DNA from: Klebsiella pneumoniae
GTDB taxonomy: Bacteria > Pseudomonadota > Gammaproteobacteria > Eutrophobiales > Eutrophobiaceae
NCBI GenBank assembly: GCA_945878555.1
Contig: CAMDWI010000016.1
Location: forward strand, 32,631 to 96,630
Direction: 5' to 3'
DNA length: 64,000 nt
Below are positions 25,619 through 34,793 of the stretch, piece after piece (positions within the stretch are counted from its first letter, which is position 1; every line of letters begins with the position of its first letter). A program made the translations under genes and the position numbers. Below the pieces are notes generated by a model. It saw nothing but the letters and a program-made list of their open reading frames with translations. It was not told the DNA's origin and ran no database searches.

Positions 25619-26518
25619 ATGTTGATGCATAGTAAAAAAGTCAGGTTTGCCGGTACCGTGTTTTACTGCGCCGCACTGGGAGGATGTTTTACCACCACCG
25701 AGGCGCCGGTTGACAGTCGGCCAACGGACAGCGCCTATCGCGCCGCGCCGGTTTCAGGCTACAGTTATGAACCGGAGCCGGTTACGCGGGGATTTCATCA
25801 GGTCATCGCGGGAGATACGTTGTATTCCATCTCCTGGCGTTATGGGCTGGACTATCGTGATATCGCAACCTGGAACGATATATCAGGTAACTATGTTATT
25901 TATCCTGGACAAAAGCTGAATCTGGTTCCGCCAGCAGGCGCCGCCGTGGTCAGACCACTCAGGGAAGAACCTGTAGCGAAGGCGTATGCGCTGGAAGATC
26001 CTGCGGCAATACCGCGTGCCAATCCAGGCCAGCTCATCATAGAAGACCTGAAGCAGAAACCGGCGACTCCACCATCACAGCCTGCACCGGTGGCGACGGC
26101 ACCGGTAAAACCCGAACCGGTTAAAAACCAGCCGGTACTGAATCAGACCGGGTTCAGCTGGCGCTGGCCGACGACGGGTGAGGTACTGCATTCAAATTCA
26201 CCGGTCGCGCAAAAGGGCCTCGACATTGCCGGTCGTGAAGGCCAGCAGATCCAGGCGGCGGCCAACGGTGTGGTCGTCTACAGCGGCAGTGGACTTTTGG
26301 GGTATGGTAAGCTTATTATCGTCAAACATAACGAGACTTACCTGAGTGCATACGCGCATAACCAGATGATACAGGTGAAGGAAGGCGATACGGTCAATGC
26401 TGGACAGGTCATCGGTACGATGGGCAAGAGTACGAAGGGGCAGCCACTGCTGCATTTCGAGATACGCAAGGACGGTAAACCGGTTGATCCCTTGCAATAT
26501 TTACCGGCCAGATCATGA
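25619..26518 (+). CDS. nlpD: NlpD-like lipoprotein (LysM + LytM/M23 domain), amidase activator
   Basis: A 299-residue outer-membrane lipoprotein. The lipobox is ALGGC (Cys about 22). One LysM domain (about 59-103: FHQVIAGDTLYSISWRYG) and a proline-rich linker are followed by a C-terminal LytM domain (about 190-296). The LytM metal site is degenerate: the expected HxH near the end reads LLHFEIR with only one His and the first His/Asp site is GLDIAG, so it is probably non-catalytic. Such proteins activate N-acetylmuramoyl-L-alanine amidases at division. In the family the rpoS main promoter commonly lies inside nlpD. Confidence 0.92.
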   Translation: MLMHSKKVRFAGTVFYCAALGGCFTTTEAPVDSRPTDSAYRAAPVSGYSYEPEPVTRGFHQVIAGDTLYSISWRYGLDYRDIATWNDISGNYVIYPGQKLNLVPPAGAAVVRPLREEPVAKAYALEDPAAIPRANPGQLIIEDLKQKPATPPSQPAPVATAPVKPEPVKNQPVLNQTGFSWRWPTTGEVLHSNSPVAQKGLDIAGREGQQIQAAANGVVVYSGSGLLGYGKLIIVKHNETYLSAYAHNQMIQVKEGDTVNAGQVIGTMGKSTKGQPLLHFEIRKDGKPVDPLQYLPARS

Positions 26519-26533
26519 CCCCCGATTGATGCC

Positions 26534-27556
26534 ATGCCAGACAAGAAACGGACAGAAGATGAAAATTTCGATGAGCCGGCATCACAGGAAGATGATGATG
26601 ATGCGTATCTGGATGGACCGGACAGCCCTGACGAAATTGAAGACGTTGACGTAACCGCCGAACCGGAACTCCCACCTGACCCCGATACTGAAATACGTGC
26701 CAGGACACTGACTGAAGGTGACCTGGATGCGACCCGGATGTACCTGAACGAAATCGGTTTCTCGCCATTGCTGACCGCAGAGCAGGAAGTGTATTACTCG
26801 CGCAAGGCCCTGCAGGGTGATGAACCCTCAAGAAAGCGCATGATAGAAGGTAATCTGCGCCTGGTCGTCAAGATAGCACGTCGCTATATGAATCGCGGAA
26901 TGCCCCTGCTTGATTTGATAGAGGAAGGCAATCTCGGGTTGATGCGCGCAGTCGAAAAATTCAATCCGGAAAAAGGCTTCCGTTTTTCTACCTACGCCAC
27001 CTGGTGGATACGCCAGACTATCGAACGCGCAATCATGAACCAGACCAGAACTGTCAGGCTACCCATTCATGTCGTCAAGGAGATAAATATATATTTGCGG
27101 GCTGCCCGCAAACTCGCCCAGAAACTCGACCGCGAACCGACTCCCGAAGATGTAGCCGAGATGCTGGACCGCCCGATAGAAGAGGTTAAAAAGATGCTTG
27201 GTCTGAACGAACGGGTCAGTTCAATTGGCAGTCAGGGCGGTTATGACCAGGAGAAGTCGCTGCTTGACACGATACCAGATGACCATAACCCCGACCCGTC
27301 CCTGTTGTTACAAAACAGTGATGTACAGCGCCATATAGAAAACTGGCTGGATCAGCTTACCGACAAGCAGTGTGCTGTCGTGGAACGCCGGTTTGGATTG
27401 CGGGGCCGGGATATCGCTACACTGGAAGAGATCGGGGCTGAACTGGGTGTGACTCGTGAACGGGTCAGACAGATCCAGATAGAGGCAATCAAACGGCTCC
27501 GTTTTATGTTGCAGCGGGAGGGATTCTCGCTGGAAGCGTTGTTTACTGAAAACTGA
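26534..27556 (+). CDS. rpoS: RNA polymerase sigma factor RpoS (sigma 38)
   Basis: A 340-residue group 2 sigma-70 factor for general stress and stationary phase. An acidic N-terminal ~45 residues precede region 1.2 ([19 protein letters not shown]), region 2 ([41 protein letters not shown]), region 3 (LNERVSSIG) and region 4.2 ([28 protein letters not shown]). Length and position after nlpD identify RpoS rather than RpoD or RpoH. The start ATG at 26534 is 15 bases after nlpD. Confidence 0.97.
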   Translation: MPDKKRTEDENFDEPASQEDDDDAYLDGPDSPDEIEDVDVTAEPELPPDPDTEIRARTLTEGDLDATRMYLNEIGFSPLLTAEQEVYYSRKALQGDEPSRKRMIEGNLRLVVKIARRYMNRGMPLLDLIEEGNLGLMRAVEKFNPEKGFRFSTYATWWIRQTIERAIMNQTRTVRLPIHVVKEINIYLRAARKLAQKLDREPTPEDVAEMLDRPIEEVKKMLGLNERVSSIGSQGGYDQEKSLLDTIPDDHNPDPSLLLQNSDVQRHIENWLDQLTDKQCAVVERRFGLRGRDIATLEEIGAELGVTRERVRQIQIEAIKRLRFMLQREGFSLEALFTEN

Positions 27557-27565
27557 TCAGGGGGA

Positions 27566-27946
27566 TTATGCCGGGAGGCCAATTAGTGCCGCGACGACCT
27601 TGCGGTCTTCTCCTGCAATGAAGTTATAGGCTCGGCAGGCAGCGGTGGTATCCATGACCTCAATACCGATATTGCGGGACAGGAAGGCGGCAAGGATCTG
27701 CTGGTCAGGAAACTGCAAGCGCTTGCCGGTGCCGAGCAGAACCAGTTCGGGAGCCATTTCGAGCAGCTGCTGGAAATGCTCCAGTGTCAGATCCGAGGGG
27801 TGACGGGGTGGCCAGTTCTCGATAATACAGTCGGGACTGACAATAATACTGTTCTGATAGGCAACTTTATTGATCATAATGCCCTCCGCCGAGTAGGACT
27901 GAATCAGGTTACGGTCAGCTGCGAGGGTATCAAGTTCGATTTTCAT
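27566..27946 (-). CDS. Mth938-like domain protein (DUF498 type)
   Basis: A 126-residue small alpha/beta protein of the Mth938/Xcc1710-like family. Typical features are the central VLLGTGKRLQFPDQQIL and the MDTTAACRAYNFIAGEDRKVVAALI C-terminus. The molecular function of this family is not established in bacteria. The gene converges on rpoS with 9 bases between stop codons, and its start is about 60 bases from the divergent adk start. Confidence 0.82.
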   Translation of the reverse strand: MKIELDTLAADRNLIQSYSAEGIMINKVAYQNSIIVSPDCIIENWPPRHPSDLTLEHFQQLLEMAPELVLLGTGKRLQFPDQQILAAFLSRNIGIEVMDTTAACRAYNFIAGEDRKVVAALIGLPA

Positions 27947-28008
27947 GGTTTTTTGGCATTTTATTCATTGGGTAACTGATATTAACAATAATTAACGGGA
28001 TTTAAATA

Positions 28009-28671
28009 ATGAAAATTATTTTACTGGGGCCGCCGGGAGCGGGCAAAGGTACACAGGCTAACTATATAAAGCAGGAATTCAATATTCCGCAGATATCGAC
28101 AGGTGACATCCTGCGCGCCGAAGTCAGGGCAGGTACCCCGCGTGGTGTGGAACTGAAAAAAATCATGGATGCAGGCGAACTGGTCTCTGATGAACTGATA
28201 CTGGATATCATCAAGGTGCGCATAACCGCTGACGACTGCCGGAATGGATATCTGTTTGACGGGTTTCCCCGGACCGTCGCCCAGGCGGACGGGATGATGA
28301 CGAATAACATTGATGTCGAGTATGTCGTCGAACTCTGGGTCGATGATGAAGAGATTATTCGTCGCATGAGTGGACGCAGGATTCATCCACAGTCCGGTCG
28401 TTCGTATCATGTGATATTCAATCCACCCAGGCAGGACGGCAGGGATGATATAACCGGTGAACCGCTGATACAACGTGATGACGACAGTGAGGCGACCGTC
28501 CGTAAACGGCTCCAGATATACCATACACAGACTGCACCTTTGATTCATTACTACTCGGAACGGGCTAACACCGGCGGTGCACAGGCACCGAAGTATTTCC
28601 GTATAGGTGGTGATGGTGGTGTCGAACAGATACGTGACGCGATATTTTCCAGATTAAAAAACAGTCGTTGA
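28009..28671 (+). CDS. adk: Adenylate kinase
   Basis: A 220-residue enzyme for ATP + AMP to 2 ADP. The P-loop is [10 protein letters not shown] (residues 7-16). The NMP-binding region is [21 protein letters not shown] follows, and the LID domain starts at [17 protein letters not shown] (about 120-160, non-zinc type with no cysteines). Length is of the long bacterial form. It stands alone on this strand with about 270 bases to the lysine-rich peptide gene. Confidence 0.96.
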   Translation: MKIILLGPPGAGKGTQANYIKQEFNIPQISTGDILRAEVRAGTPRGVELKKIMDAGELVSDELILDIIKVRITADDCRNGYLFDGFPRTVAQADGMMTNNIDVEYVVELWVDDEEIIRRMSGRRIHPQSGRSYHVIFNPPRQDGRDDITGEPLIQRDDDSEATVRKRLQIYHTQTAPLIHYYSERANTGGAQAPKYFRIGGDGGVEQIRDAIFSRLKNSR

Positions 28672-28825
28672 TTGAAAACAGTGATGAAGATTTTCTGATT
28701 TGTATACCTGAAAGGACATGATCAAAGTTGCGTTATTAAGACATGAATGAAGTGTTCAACGTGATGCAGAGTGAGGATCGGAAAAATCGCCTTTACAGTT
28801 TTTTTTCAAAAAGTGCAAAAAAAAA

Positions 28826-28854
28826 TTAGAAAATTTGTAAAACACTACTATAAT
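28826..28854 (+). promoter_or_regulatory. Promoter for the lysine-rich peptide gene
   Basis: TTAGAA (28826-28831), 17-base spacer, perfect TATAAT (28849-28854). A dense A/T tract (about 28790-28825) just upstream could act as an UP element. Start near 28861 would leave an ~80-base, T-rich 5' untranslated leader. Confidence 0.55.
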
Positions 28855-28942
28855 AGACTTCGAGTTGTATTTTTTGTGTTGTTGTTTAGTTGTAAATGTA
28901 GTTTAAATTTTCATCCAACAATGTAATAGAGGAGTCAATGTT

Positions 28943-29041
28943 ATGGTCAAGAAGAAAGCAACCAAGAAGAAAGTAGCAAAGAAAGTAACAAAGAAAGTAA
29001 CAAAGAAAAAAGTTACCAAGAAAAAAGCTGCAAAGAAATAA
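28943..29041 (+). CDS. Lysine-rich 32-residue histone-like peptide
   Basis: A short frame from ATG 28943 encoding 32 residues, 18 of them lysine, with the rest only Ala, Thr, Val and the initiating Met. It is built of KKK/KK blocks separated by VT, VA, AT or AA, the composition of bacterial histone H1-like (HctB/AlgP-type) tails. A ribosome site AGAGGAG (28929-28935) sits 7 bases before the ATG, and a good promoter lies upstream. An overlapping ATG at 28938 opens another frame but is too close to the ribosome site. Such peptides bind nucleic acid by charge; this role is inferred. The low complexity also makes it easy for gene callers to miss. Confidence 0.7.
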   Translation: MVKKKATKKKVAKKVTKKVTKKKVTKKKAAKK

Positions 29042-29049
29042 GTACTCGT

Positions 29050-29198
29050 AGTTTCTCTCCGGACCAGTACGTAAACGTATGAAGGCAGGAAGCCAGGGCG
29101 GAGAAAAAAATCGAGGGGAGAGTAAATTCAGGGTCGGATTTTCGATCAGTAAAAGAACCTGAAAATCAACAAGTTAGGTGACTCTCCCGGATCAATTC
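29050..29198 (+). ncRNA. Structured 3' region of the lysine-rich peptide transcript
   Basis: No coding sequence is seen, but nested complementary blocks are. TCTCCG (29056-29061) pairs with CGGAGA (29099-29104). GGGAGAGT (29116-29123) pairs perfectly with ACTCTCCC (29181-29188), and inside that TTCAGG (29127-29132) pairs with CCTGAA (29158-29163). An intrinsic terminator follows at once. It may be a stable 3' UTR or a processed small RNA. Confidence 0.4.
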
Positions 29199-29230
29199 AA
29201 GGCCCCGTTAAACCGGGGCCTTTTTTGTTT
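29199..29230 (+). terminator. Intrinsic terminator after the lysine-rich peptide region
   Basis: Stem GGCCCCG/CGGGGCC (29201-29207, 29214-29220) with an AA start, loop of about six bases, then six T, G, TTT. It isolates this small transcription unit from mrcB. Confidence 0.85.
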
Positions 29231-29277
29231 CATCGACAGGATAAGGAACATCTGCATTAGCATCATGTCCAGAGTCC

Positions 29278-31593
29278 ATGACTAGACAATCAGCAAAAAA
29301 AACATCAAGACGATCATCAAAACGCCCGGACAAAAAAGTCTGGTCGATGTCACGCATTATTCAGTTGATGATCATCACGTGCTGTATCACGGCAACATAC
29401 ATCCTCTGGCTTGACTACCGGATCCATACCGAATTTGAAGGTCGTAAGTGGACGATACCTGCCCGTGTCTATGCCCGCCCTCTGGACATTTATGTCGGTC
29501 AGATCGACGCAACCGGGCAGATCGACCGGTCTTTGAGGGTTAATAACTATCGTCCCGGGGCCGGTTTGTCCGTACCTGGACAGTATCGCCGACTGCCTGA
29601 CGGCTATGAAATCTATCTGCGTGCATTCGATTACTGGGATGGTCATGTGACAGCGGAGCGTTACCGGATTGAAATGGATGCCGGTGTGGTCAGTGCTATC
29701 TCCGTGATGGAAACGGGTGAGTCGGTTCCGGTCCTGCGTATGGAACCAGAGCTGATCGGCAAGATCTATCCGGACCATAATGAGGACCGGACATTACTTG
29801 GTCCACAAGACGTGCCAGCCTTCCTGATTAATGCACTGATTGCAGTTGAGGACCGTCAGTTTTACAGTCATTTCGGCATTGACCTGCGCGGTATTGCCAG
29901 GGCGTTCTGGATTAATATCACCCGTGCAGAGGTATCGCAGGGCGGCAGCACCTTGACCCAACAGCTGGTAAAAAACTTTTTCCTGACCCAGGAACGTACC
30001 CTGTCGCGAAAGCTGAATGAAATGATCATGGCAATGTTGCTTGAACGCCGGTACAGCAAGGATGAAATCCTGCTCGCCTATCTGAATGAAGTGTATCTGG
30101 GCCAGGATGGTGCACGTGGAGTACATGGTTTTGGTGGCGCGGCTGAATTCTATTTCAATAAACCGCTGTCTGAACTGCGGGATGATCAGCTGGCCTTGCT
30201 TGCCGGCATGGTTCGTGGTGCATCGGTTTATAACCCGCGGCGCCAAACGGATCGGGCACTGTCGAGGCGCAATCTGGTGCTGAAGGTAATGGCAGATCAG
30301 GGTTATATCGATATGACCGCTGCGACCGGATTACAGAAACAGGCACTGGATGTACCTGAACAGTCAGGTGGTGCCGGATCGAAATATCCCGCCTTTCTTG
30401 AACTCGCCCGACGCCAGTTGCTGGTCGATTACCGTCCGGATGATTTGAAGAACGAGGGTCTTCGTATTCATACCACGCTGGATCCGGCGACCCAGGACAA
30501 GCTGGATGTCATTGTCAGCAAACGTGTCAGCAGTCTGGAACAACAACGTCAACTCAAGGCCGGAACGCTGGAGTCAGCTACGGTGGTTGTCAGGCCGGTC
30601 AAGGGGGAGGTGGTGGCGATAAGTGCCGGCAGGGACCCGCATATGCCAGGATTTAACCATGCACTTGATGCGCACAGACCGATAGGTTCGCTGATCAAAC
30701 CGTTTATCTACTTTACGGCATTGTCAGATCCTGGCCGTTTCAATCTGATATCGGCGGTTGATGATACCGCCATCAGCATAAAACAGGCGGACGGTAGTCA
30801 GTGGGAGCCAGAAAACTATGACAAGAAGCTGCATGGTCGAGTCAGTCTGATTGAAGCGCTGGTAAACTCCTATAATCTGGCAACGGTTAACATCGGGACG
30901 CAAGCCGGTATTGAAAAGGTGATCCGGACGCTGGAGCGCGCGGGTGCTGATACAAAAATGCAACCTTACCCCTCGCTGTTACTTGGTGCAGTTGAGTTGT
31001 CGCCACTGGATGTGGCGCAGATCTACCAGACGCTGGCAAACGGAGGCTACCGGGTTTCGCTCAATGCAATCCAGGAGGTGATGGACAGCGAAGGCAGACC
31101 TTTGCAACGCCACCAACTGAATATCGAGCAGGCACTTGAGGCCGATCCGGTATTTCTGGTGAATTTTCTCATGACCCGGGTGGCTGAACTGGGTACGGCA
31201 AAACAACTTGCACGATATCCGGGGCTGACACTGCCGCTTGCCGTCAAGACCGGGACCACCAACGAATCACGTGACAGCTGGTTTGCCGGATTCGGTGAAG
31301 ACCTGTTGACGGTGACATGGTTAGGGCGTGATGATAATGGACCTACACCGTTTACCGGGGCCAGTGGTGCCATGCAAATCTGGGCAGACATAATGAGTGC
31401 AATACCCGCCAGACCACTGAATCTGTTCAACCCTGAAACGGTTTCCTGGACCGCTGAGCTGGATCTTATGATAGAAGGTAAATGTATTCATCTGGGCAGT
31501 ATTCCGTATACCGGCCCTTTTCCGGTGACAAGTCCGCTACTCTGCAAGCCGGCAGATGCAAATAGATCAGTCCCCTTCAGGCCGTTCAGATAA
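29278..31593 (+). CDS. mrcB: Penicillin-binding protein 1B (bifunctional transglycosylase/transpeptidase)
   Basis: A 771-residue class A PBP that polymerises and cross-links peptidoglycan. A basic cytoplasmic tail (about 1-25) and one membrane helix (about 26-46) are followed by a UB2H-like region and then the glycosyltransferase GT51 domain with EDRQFYSHFGIDLRG (catalytic Glu) and QGGSTLTQQLVKN. The transpeptidase has the serine site PIGSLIKPF (SxxK), SYN, and KTGTT. These assign it to PBP1B over PBP1A. It overlaps the next gene by one base at the stop. Confidence 0.95.
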   Translation: MTRQSAKKTSRRSSKRPDKKVWSMSRIIQLMIITCCITATYILWLDYRIHTEFEGRKWTIPARVYARPLDIYVGQIDATGQIDRSLRVNNYRPGAGLSVPGQYRRLPDGYEIYLRAFDYWDGHVTAERYRIEMDAGVVSAISVMETGESVPVLRMEPELIGKIYPDHNEDRTLLGPQDVPAFLINALIAVEDRQFYSHFGIDLRGIARAFWINITRAEVSQGGSTLTQQLVKNFFLTQERTLSRKLNEMIMAMLLERRYSKDEILLAYLNEVYLGQDGARGVHGFGGAAEFYFNKPLSELRDDQLALLAGMVRGASVYNPRRQTDRALSRRNLVLKVMADQGYIDMTAATGLQKQALDVPEQSGGAGSKYPAFLELARRQLLVDYRPDDLKNEGLRIHTTLDPATQDKLDVIVSKRVSSLEQQRQLKAGTLESATVVVRPVKGEVVAISAGRDPHMPGFNHALDAHRPIGSLIKPFIYFTALSDPGRFNLISAVDDTAISIKQADGSQWEPENYDKKLHGRVSLIEALVNSYNLATVNIGTQAGIEKVIRTLERAGADTKMQPYPSLLLGAVELSPLDVAQIYQTLANGGYRVSLNAIQEVMDSEGRPLQRHQLNIEQALEADPVFLVNFLMTRVAELGTAKQLARYPGLTLPLAVKTGTTNESRDSWFAGFGEDLLTVTWLGRDDNGPTPFTGASGAMQIWADIMSAIPARPLNLFNPETVSWTAELDLMIEGKCIHLGSIPYTGPFPVTSPLLCKPADANRSVPFRPFR

Positions 31594-32171
31594 TGATAGT
31601 GAGATTCACAGCCCGTCTGATACTGATCCCGTTATCCCTGTTCTGGCTGGGTGGTTGTACAGGCATGTTGTCACAACCGGGTGGTGATGTCCCGGTTATT
31701 GAGGGCAGCGGTCAGACATCATCTACGAATCAGCCTGTCCCCGGAGTCATTACACCGGAACCACAACAACCTTTGCCGCGGATGTCGCCTTTACCACCAC
31801 CAACGGCACCTGCTGTGATCCAGGACACCCTGCCCGCAAGCACCCCGGCGGTTACAGCATTACTTGGCAGTGCAGAAAAGGAACGTCTGGCCGGCAGGAC
31901 GGATCGGGCCGCCGCAGCAATAGAACGTGCGCTGGATCTTGAACCCCAGAATGCGTTGTTGTGGTCACGTCTGGCGGTGATTCGGCTGGATCAGCAGAAC
32001 TGGCAGCAGGCCGTCGTACTCGCCGGCCGTTCCAATACGTTTGCGCGAAACAGCCGTAGCCTGCAATTACAAAACTGGCGCATCATTGAACAGGCAAAGC
32101 GTGGTATGGGTGACAATACTGGTGCAGCCGCGGCCCGACAGATGATACTCCGGCTGGGTGGCGGTAGCTGA
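31593..32171 (+). CDS. TPR-containing lipoprotein
   Basis: A 192-residue protein with a lipoprotein signal ending LGGC (Cys about 22). A proline/threonine-rich linker (about 40-85) is followed by TPR-like helices (KERLAGRTDRAAAAIERALDLEPQNALLWSRLAVIRLDQQNW and on, about 95-190). TPR lipoproteins beside mrcB are found in other gammaproteobacteria and may tether or regulate PBP1B, analogous to but not homologous with LpoB. That role is inferred. The start ATG overlaps the mrcB stop by one base. Confidence 0.8.
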   Translation: MIVRFTARLILIPLSLFWLGGCTGMLSQPGGDVPVIEGSGQTSSTNQPVPGVITPEPQQPLPRMSPLPPPTAPAVIQDTLPASTPAVTALLGSAEKERLAGRTDRAAAAIERALDLEPQNALLWSRLAVIRLDQQNWQQAVVLAGRSNTFARNSRSLQLQNWRIIEQAKRGMGDNTGAAAARQMILRLGGGS

Positions 32172-32229
32172 TTCAGCTGCGATAATCCTGGATGCCGACC
32201 TGAGGCGGTTTATATTAGTGCAGGCATTC

Positions 32230-33627
32230 TTATGCCGGCGAGTGGGCCTTGCCATAAAATGTCGTTGAACCATAGAGCCATGCCTGATCAGGTACGTCCC
32301 CGGCCGCCAAACCCGCCTTCAGTTTCAGTTGCGTCAGAAACTGTAGCGGATCTGTAATTTGTTCCCAGACAGATGGCAGAAAAGTTGCGAGGTGTGGCCC
32401 CCTGGCGATCACCAGTCCGCTGACTCCCGGTTCCAGTTTTTCCAACAGAGCGGATTCGGAATCAAATTGTACTTCCGTTTTTTCCGAGAGGACGGAAATA
32501 CTGATAGTGATCCTGTCGAACTCTGCCGGAGTCAGTGCAGTAAACCGGGGATCGCGGAAGGCCGCGTTGCAGGCATTAATCGCAACGCCGAAGGCCATAG
32601 CGCTGGTCGCCTCGGTGGTGCCGATACATCCGCGTAGTCTGCCATCAAGCATCAGTGTGACGAATACAGCTGTTGGCTTTTGTAACGCGGCGGGTAGCTG
32701 TCGCAGGTCAGGCAGGTGGGCGCGGCCATGCTGAAAACCACGCTCAATACTGGTTGCCGCTATCTCGATCAGTTGCCGGTGATGTTCGGGGCGCAACGCC
32801 GTCGCTTCCTGCAAGGCATAGGCACCGTAACCCACAACCCGATCGCGCTTGCCTGCAGTATCACCTGAATTTCTGACATCGAGTATTTCGGCATGAAGAT
32901 GAAGTTGTCTGGCAATTTTTAATAGTCCCTGGATCGGTCTCGCGCCACAGGCCTGATCCGGACCGAACAGATCGCCCCGCAATGAAATAATTTGCTCCGA
33001 GGTCTGCCGATCGAGTCTGCCAGCGGTGTCGTAATTGTGGTAATGACTCAGATCAGAACTGATGACGATCAGGGTTTCCTTGCCACCCCAGACAGTTTGC
33101 AGTACCTCAGCAACCTCGTCTGCGGTGGCATCTCCGACAATCAGAGGTAATATGGTGAACTGATCCAGTACCACCTGGAGAAAAGGCAAGTGCACTTCCA
33201 GACTGTGTTCCTGTGCAAAGGCCTGATCATTGATACTGACCAGTGGCAGGGCGGCTACCCGCTGCTGCAAGTCTTGATCAACAGCAATCTTGCCGAGCGG
33301 GGTTGCAAAAGAGTTGTTACTGGCGAGGGCCAAACCACGCAGATATACACGGTGGGCGGGCCCGAGCAGCACCACCCGTTTTATGCTGTGGCGTGCTGCT
33401 TTCAGTGTTGCGTAGGCACTGGCCGCGACCTGGCCTGAATATACATACCCGGCATGTGGTGCGATCAGTGCTTTCGGTGGTTCGATATCGCCACGGGCCT
33501 CTGCCAGCATTCGTACCAGCATATCCCGTAATTGCTGCGGGTCCTCCGGATAAAACAGACCGGCGACTGCCGGTGGTTTGACATTGGTGGCCAGTTCAGT
33601 CAATCGTATTGCGGAGATTATCGGCAT
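32230..33627 (-). CDS. Fused Memo-AMMECR1 protein (AmmeMemoRadiSam system, B and A parts)
   Basis: A 465-residue fusion. The N-terminal Memo-like domain (about 10-275) keeps the metal-site residues His in APHAGYVYSG and His in GPAHRVY, plus later SSDLSHYH and Cys in QACGARP, similar to the dioxygenase-like Memo metal site. The C-terminal AMMECR1 domain (about 285-460) has the conserved LRGCIGT (about residue 335) and NACNAAFRDPRF. In many genomes these are separate proteins co-occurring with a radical SAM enzyme, here divergently encoded 30 bases away. The biochemical role is not established from sequence. Confidence 0.9.
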   Translation of the reverse strand: MPIISAIRLTELATNVKPPAVAGLFYPEDPQQLRDMLVRMLAEARGDIEPPKALIAPHAGYVYSGQVAASAYATLKAARHSIKRVVLLGPAHRVYLRGLALASNNSFATPLGKIAVDQDLQQRVAALPLVSINDQAFAQEHSLEVHLPFLQVVLDQFTILPLIVGDATADEVAEVLQTVWGGKETLIVISSDLSHYHNYDTAGRLDRQTSEQIISLRGDLFGPDQACGARPIQGLLKIARQLHLHAEILDVRNSGDTAGKRDRVVGYGAYALQEATALRPEHHRQLIEIAATSIERGFQHGRAHLPDLRQLPAALQKPTAVFVTLMLDGRLRGCIGTTEATSAMAFGVAINACNAAFRDPRFTALTPAEFDRITISISVLSEKTEVQFDSESALLEKLEPGVSGLVIARGPHLATFLPSVWEQITDPLQFLTQLKLKAGLAAGDVPDQAWLYGSTTFYGKAHSPA

Positions 33628-33633
33628 GAATCC

Positions 33634-33643
33634 ATTATATAAT
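33634..33643. promoter_or_regulatory. Overlapping divergent -10 sites between Memo-AMMECR1 and radical SAM genes
   Basis: The palindrome ATTATATAAT gives a TATAAT hexamer on both strands (33638-33643 plus, 33639-33634 minus). For the minus strand a TTCATA -35-like site lies 17 bases upstream. The two genes' starts are only 30 bases apart, so one bound polymerase would block the other. Confidence 0.4.
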
Positions 33644-33657
33644 CATAACAATACGGT

Positions 33658-34758
33658 ATGAAATACAGGATATCCACGGTGCAGGTACTACCCCCCAGCT
33701 GGCCGACACAATTCTGGCACCGTCTCGAAGACGGGCGTGTCCAGTGTGATCTCTGTCCGCGTGCCTGCAAGATGCATGAAGGTCAGCGCGGCCTGTGTTT
33801 TGTCCGGGCCTGTGAACAAGGGCAGATAGTGCTGACCACTTACGGTCGTTCCAGCGGCTTTTGTGTGGATCCTGTCGAGAAAAAACCGCTGAACCATTTT
33901 TTACCGGGAAGTCCCGTGCTGTCGTTCGGGACCGCCGGTTGTAACCTGGCCTGCAAGTTCTGCCAGAACTGGGATATCAGCAAATCCAGACAGATGGATA
34001 CGCTGGCCGATGCTGCAACGCCAGAAAAGCTGGCGCGGGCCGCCGTGGCACTGGGGTGTCGTTCAGTCGCCTTTACGTATAATGATCCGGTGATCTTCCA
34101 CGAATATGCAATCGACGTCGCCCAGGCTTGTCATGAACATAATATAAAGACAGTGGCGGTGACGGCCGGGTATGTCTGCGCGGCCCCCCGACAGCAGTTC
34201 TATCATTATATAGATGCAGCCAACGTTGATCTGAAGGCCTTTACCGAGCGTTTTTACCGGAATGTGACTGGATCCAGTCTCAAGCCGGTGCTGGAAACGC
34301 TGGTTTATCTTAAACACCACACAAATGTATGGCTGGAGATTACGACATTATTAATACCGGGTGAGAATGACAGTGATACTGAACTGGACGAAATGACGCG
34401 CTGGATAGCAGAAAACCTGGGGACCGAGGTCCCTCTGCATTTTTCGGCGTTTCATCCGGACTGGAAGATGCGAGATATTGCGGCCACATCCCCGTCTGTA
34501 CTGACCCGGGCCCGCCAGATTGCCATAAATAATGGTCTGAAATTTGTCTATACCGGCAATGTTCATGATCCGCAGGGTGGAACGACCCACTGTCCGGGTT
34601 GTGGCATTGCCGTAATAGTGCGTGACTGGTATGTTTTGACAGACTGGAATCTGACCGCAGATGGCCGCTGCAATGGCTGTGGGACGACCTGTCCGGGTGT
34701 TTTTGACCAAAGTCCCGGGGACTGGGGAAACAAACGTCGACCGGTACGCCTGGTATAA
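33658..34758 (+). CDS. amrS: AmmeMemoRadiSam system radical SAM enzyme
   Basis: A 366-residue radical SAM protein of the AmrS/PflA-like group. The cluster motif reads CNLACKFCQNWDISKS (CxxxCxxC, about residue 98), followed by FTYNDPVIFHEYA. A cysteine-rich N-terminal CDLCPRACKMHEGQRGLC and a C-terminal HCPGCG...CNGCGTTC pattern may bind extra clusters or zinc. Together with the divergent Memo-AMMECR1 fusion it makes the complete three-domain system in two genes. The start ATG at 33658 is 30 bases from the partner's start. The reaction is not known from sequence. Confidence 0.9.
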   Translation: MKYRISTVQVLPPSWPTQFWHRLEDGRVQCDLCPRACKMHEGQRGLCFVRACEQGQIVLTTYGRSSGFCVDPVEKKPLNHFLPGSPVLSFGTAGCNLACKFCQNWDISKSRQMDTLADAATPEKLARAAVALGCRSVAFTYNDPVIFHEYAIDVAQACHEHNIKTVAVTAGYVCAAPRQQFYHYIDAANVDLKAFTERFYRNVTGSSLKPVLETLVYLKHHTNVWLEITTLLIPGENDSDTELDEMTRWIAENLGTEVPLHFSAFHPDWKMRDIAATSPSVLTRARQIAINNGLKFVYTGNVHDPQGGTTHCPGCGIAVIVRDWYVLTDWNLTADGRCNGCGTTCPGVFDQSPGDWGNKRRPVRLV

Positions 34759-34793
34759 AGTATTGAATTTAAATCCAAATAGTACGGGTTTCC

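Noticed and set aside
28960..29036. The repeated AAG/AAA triplet blocks as a short tandem or CRISPR-like repeat.
   Set aside because: The repeats are codon-based, encode lysine blocks in one frame, and have no spacers of constant length.
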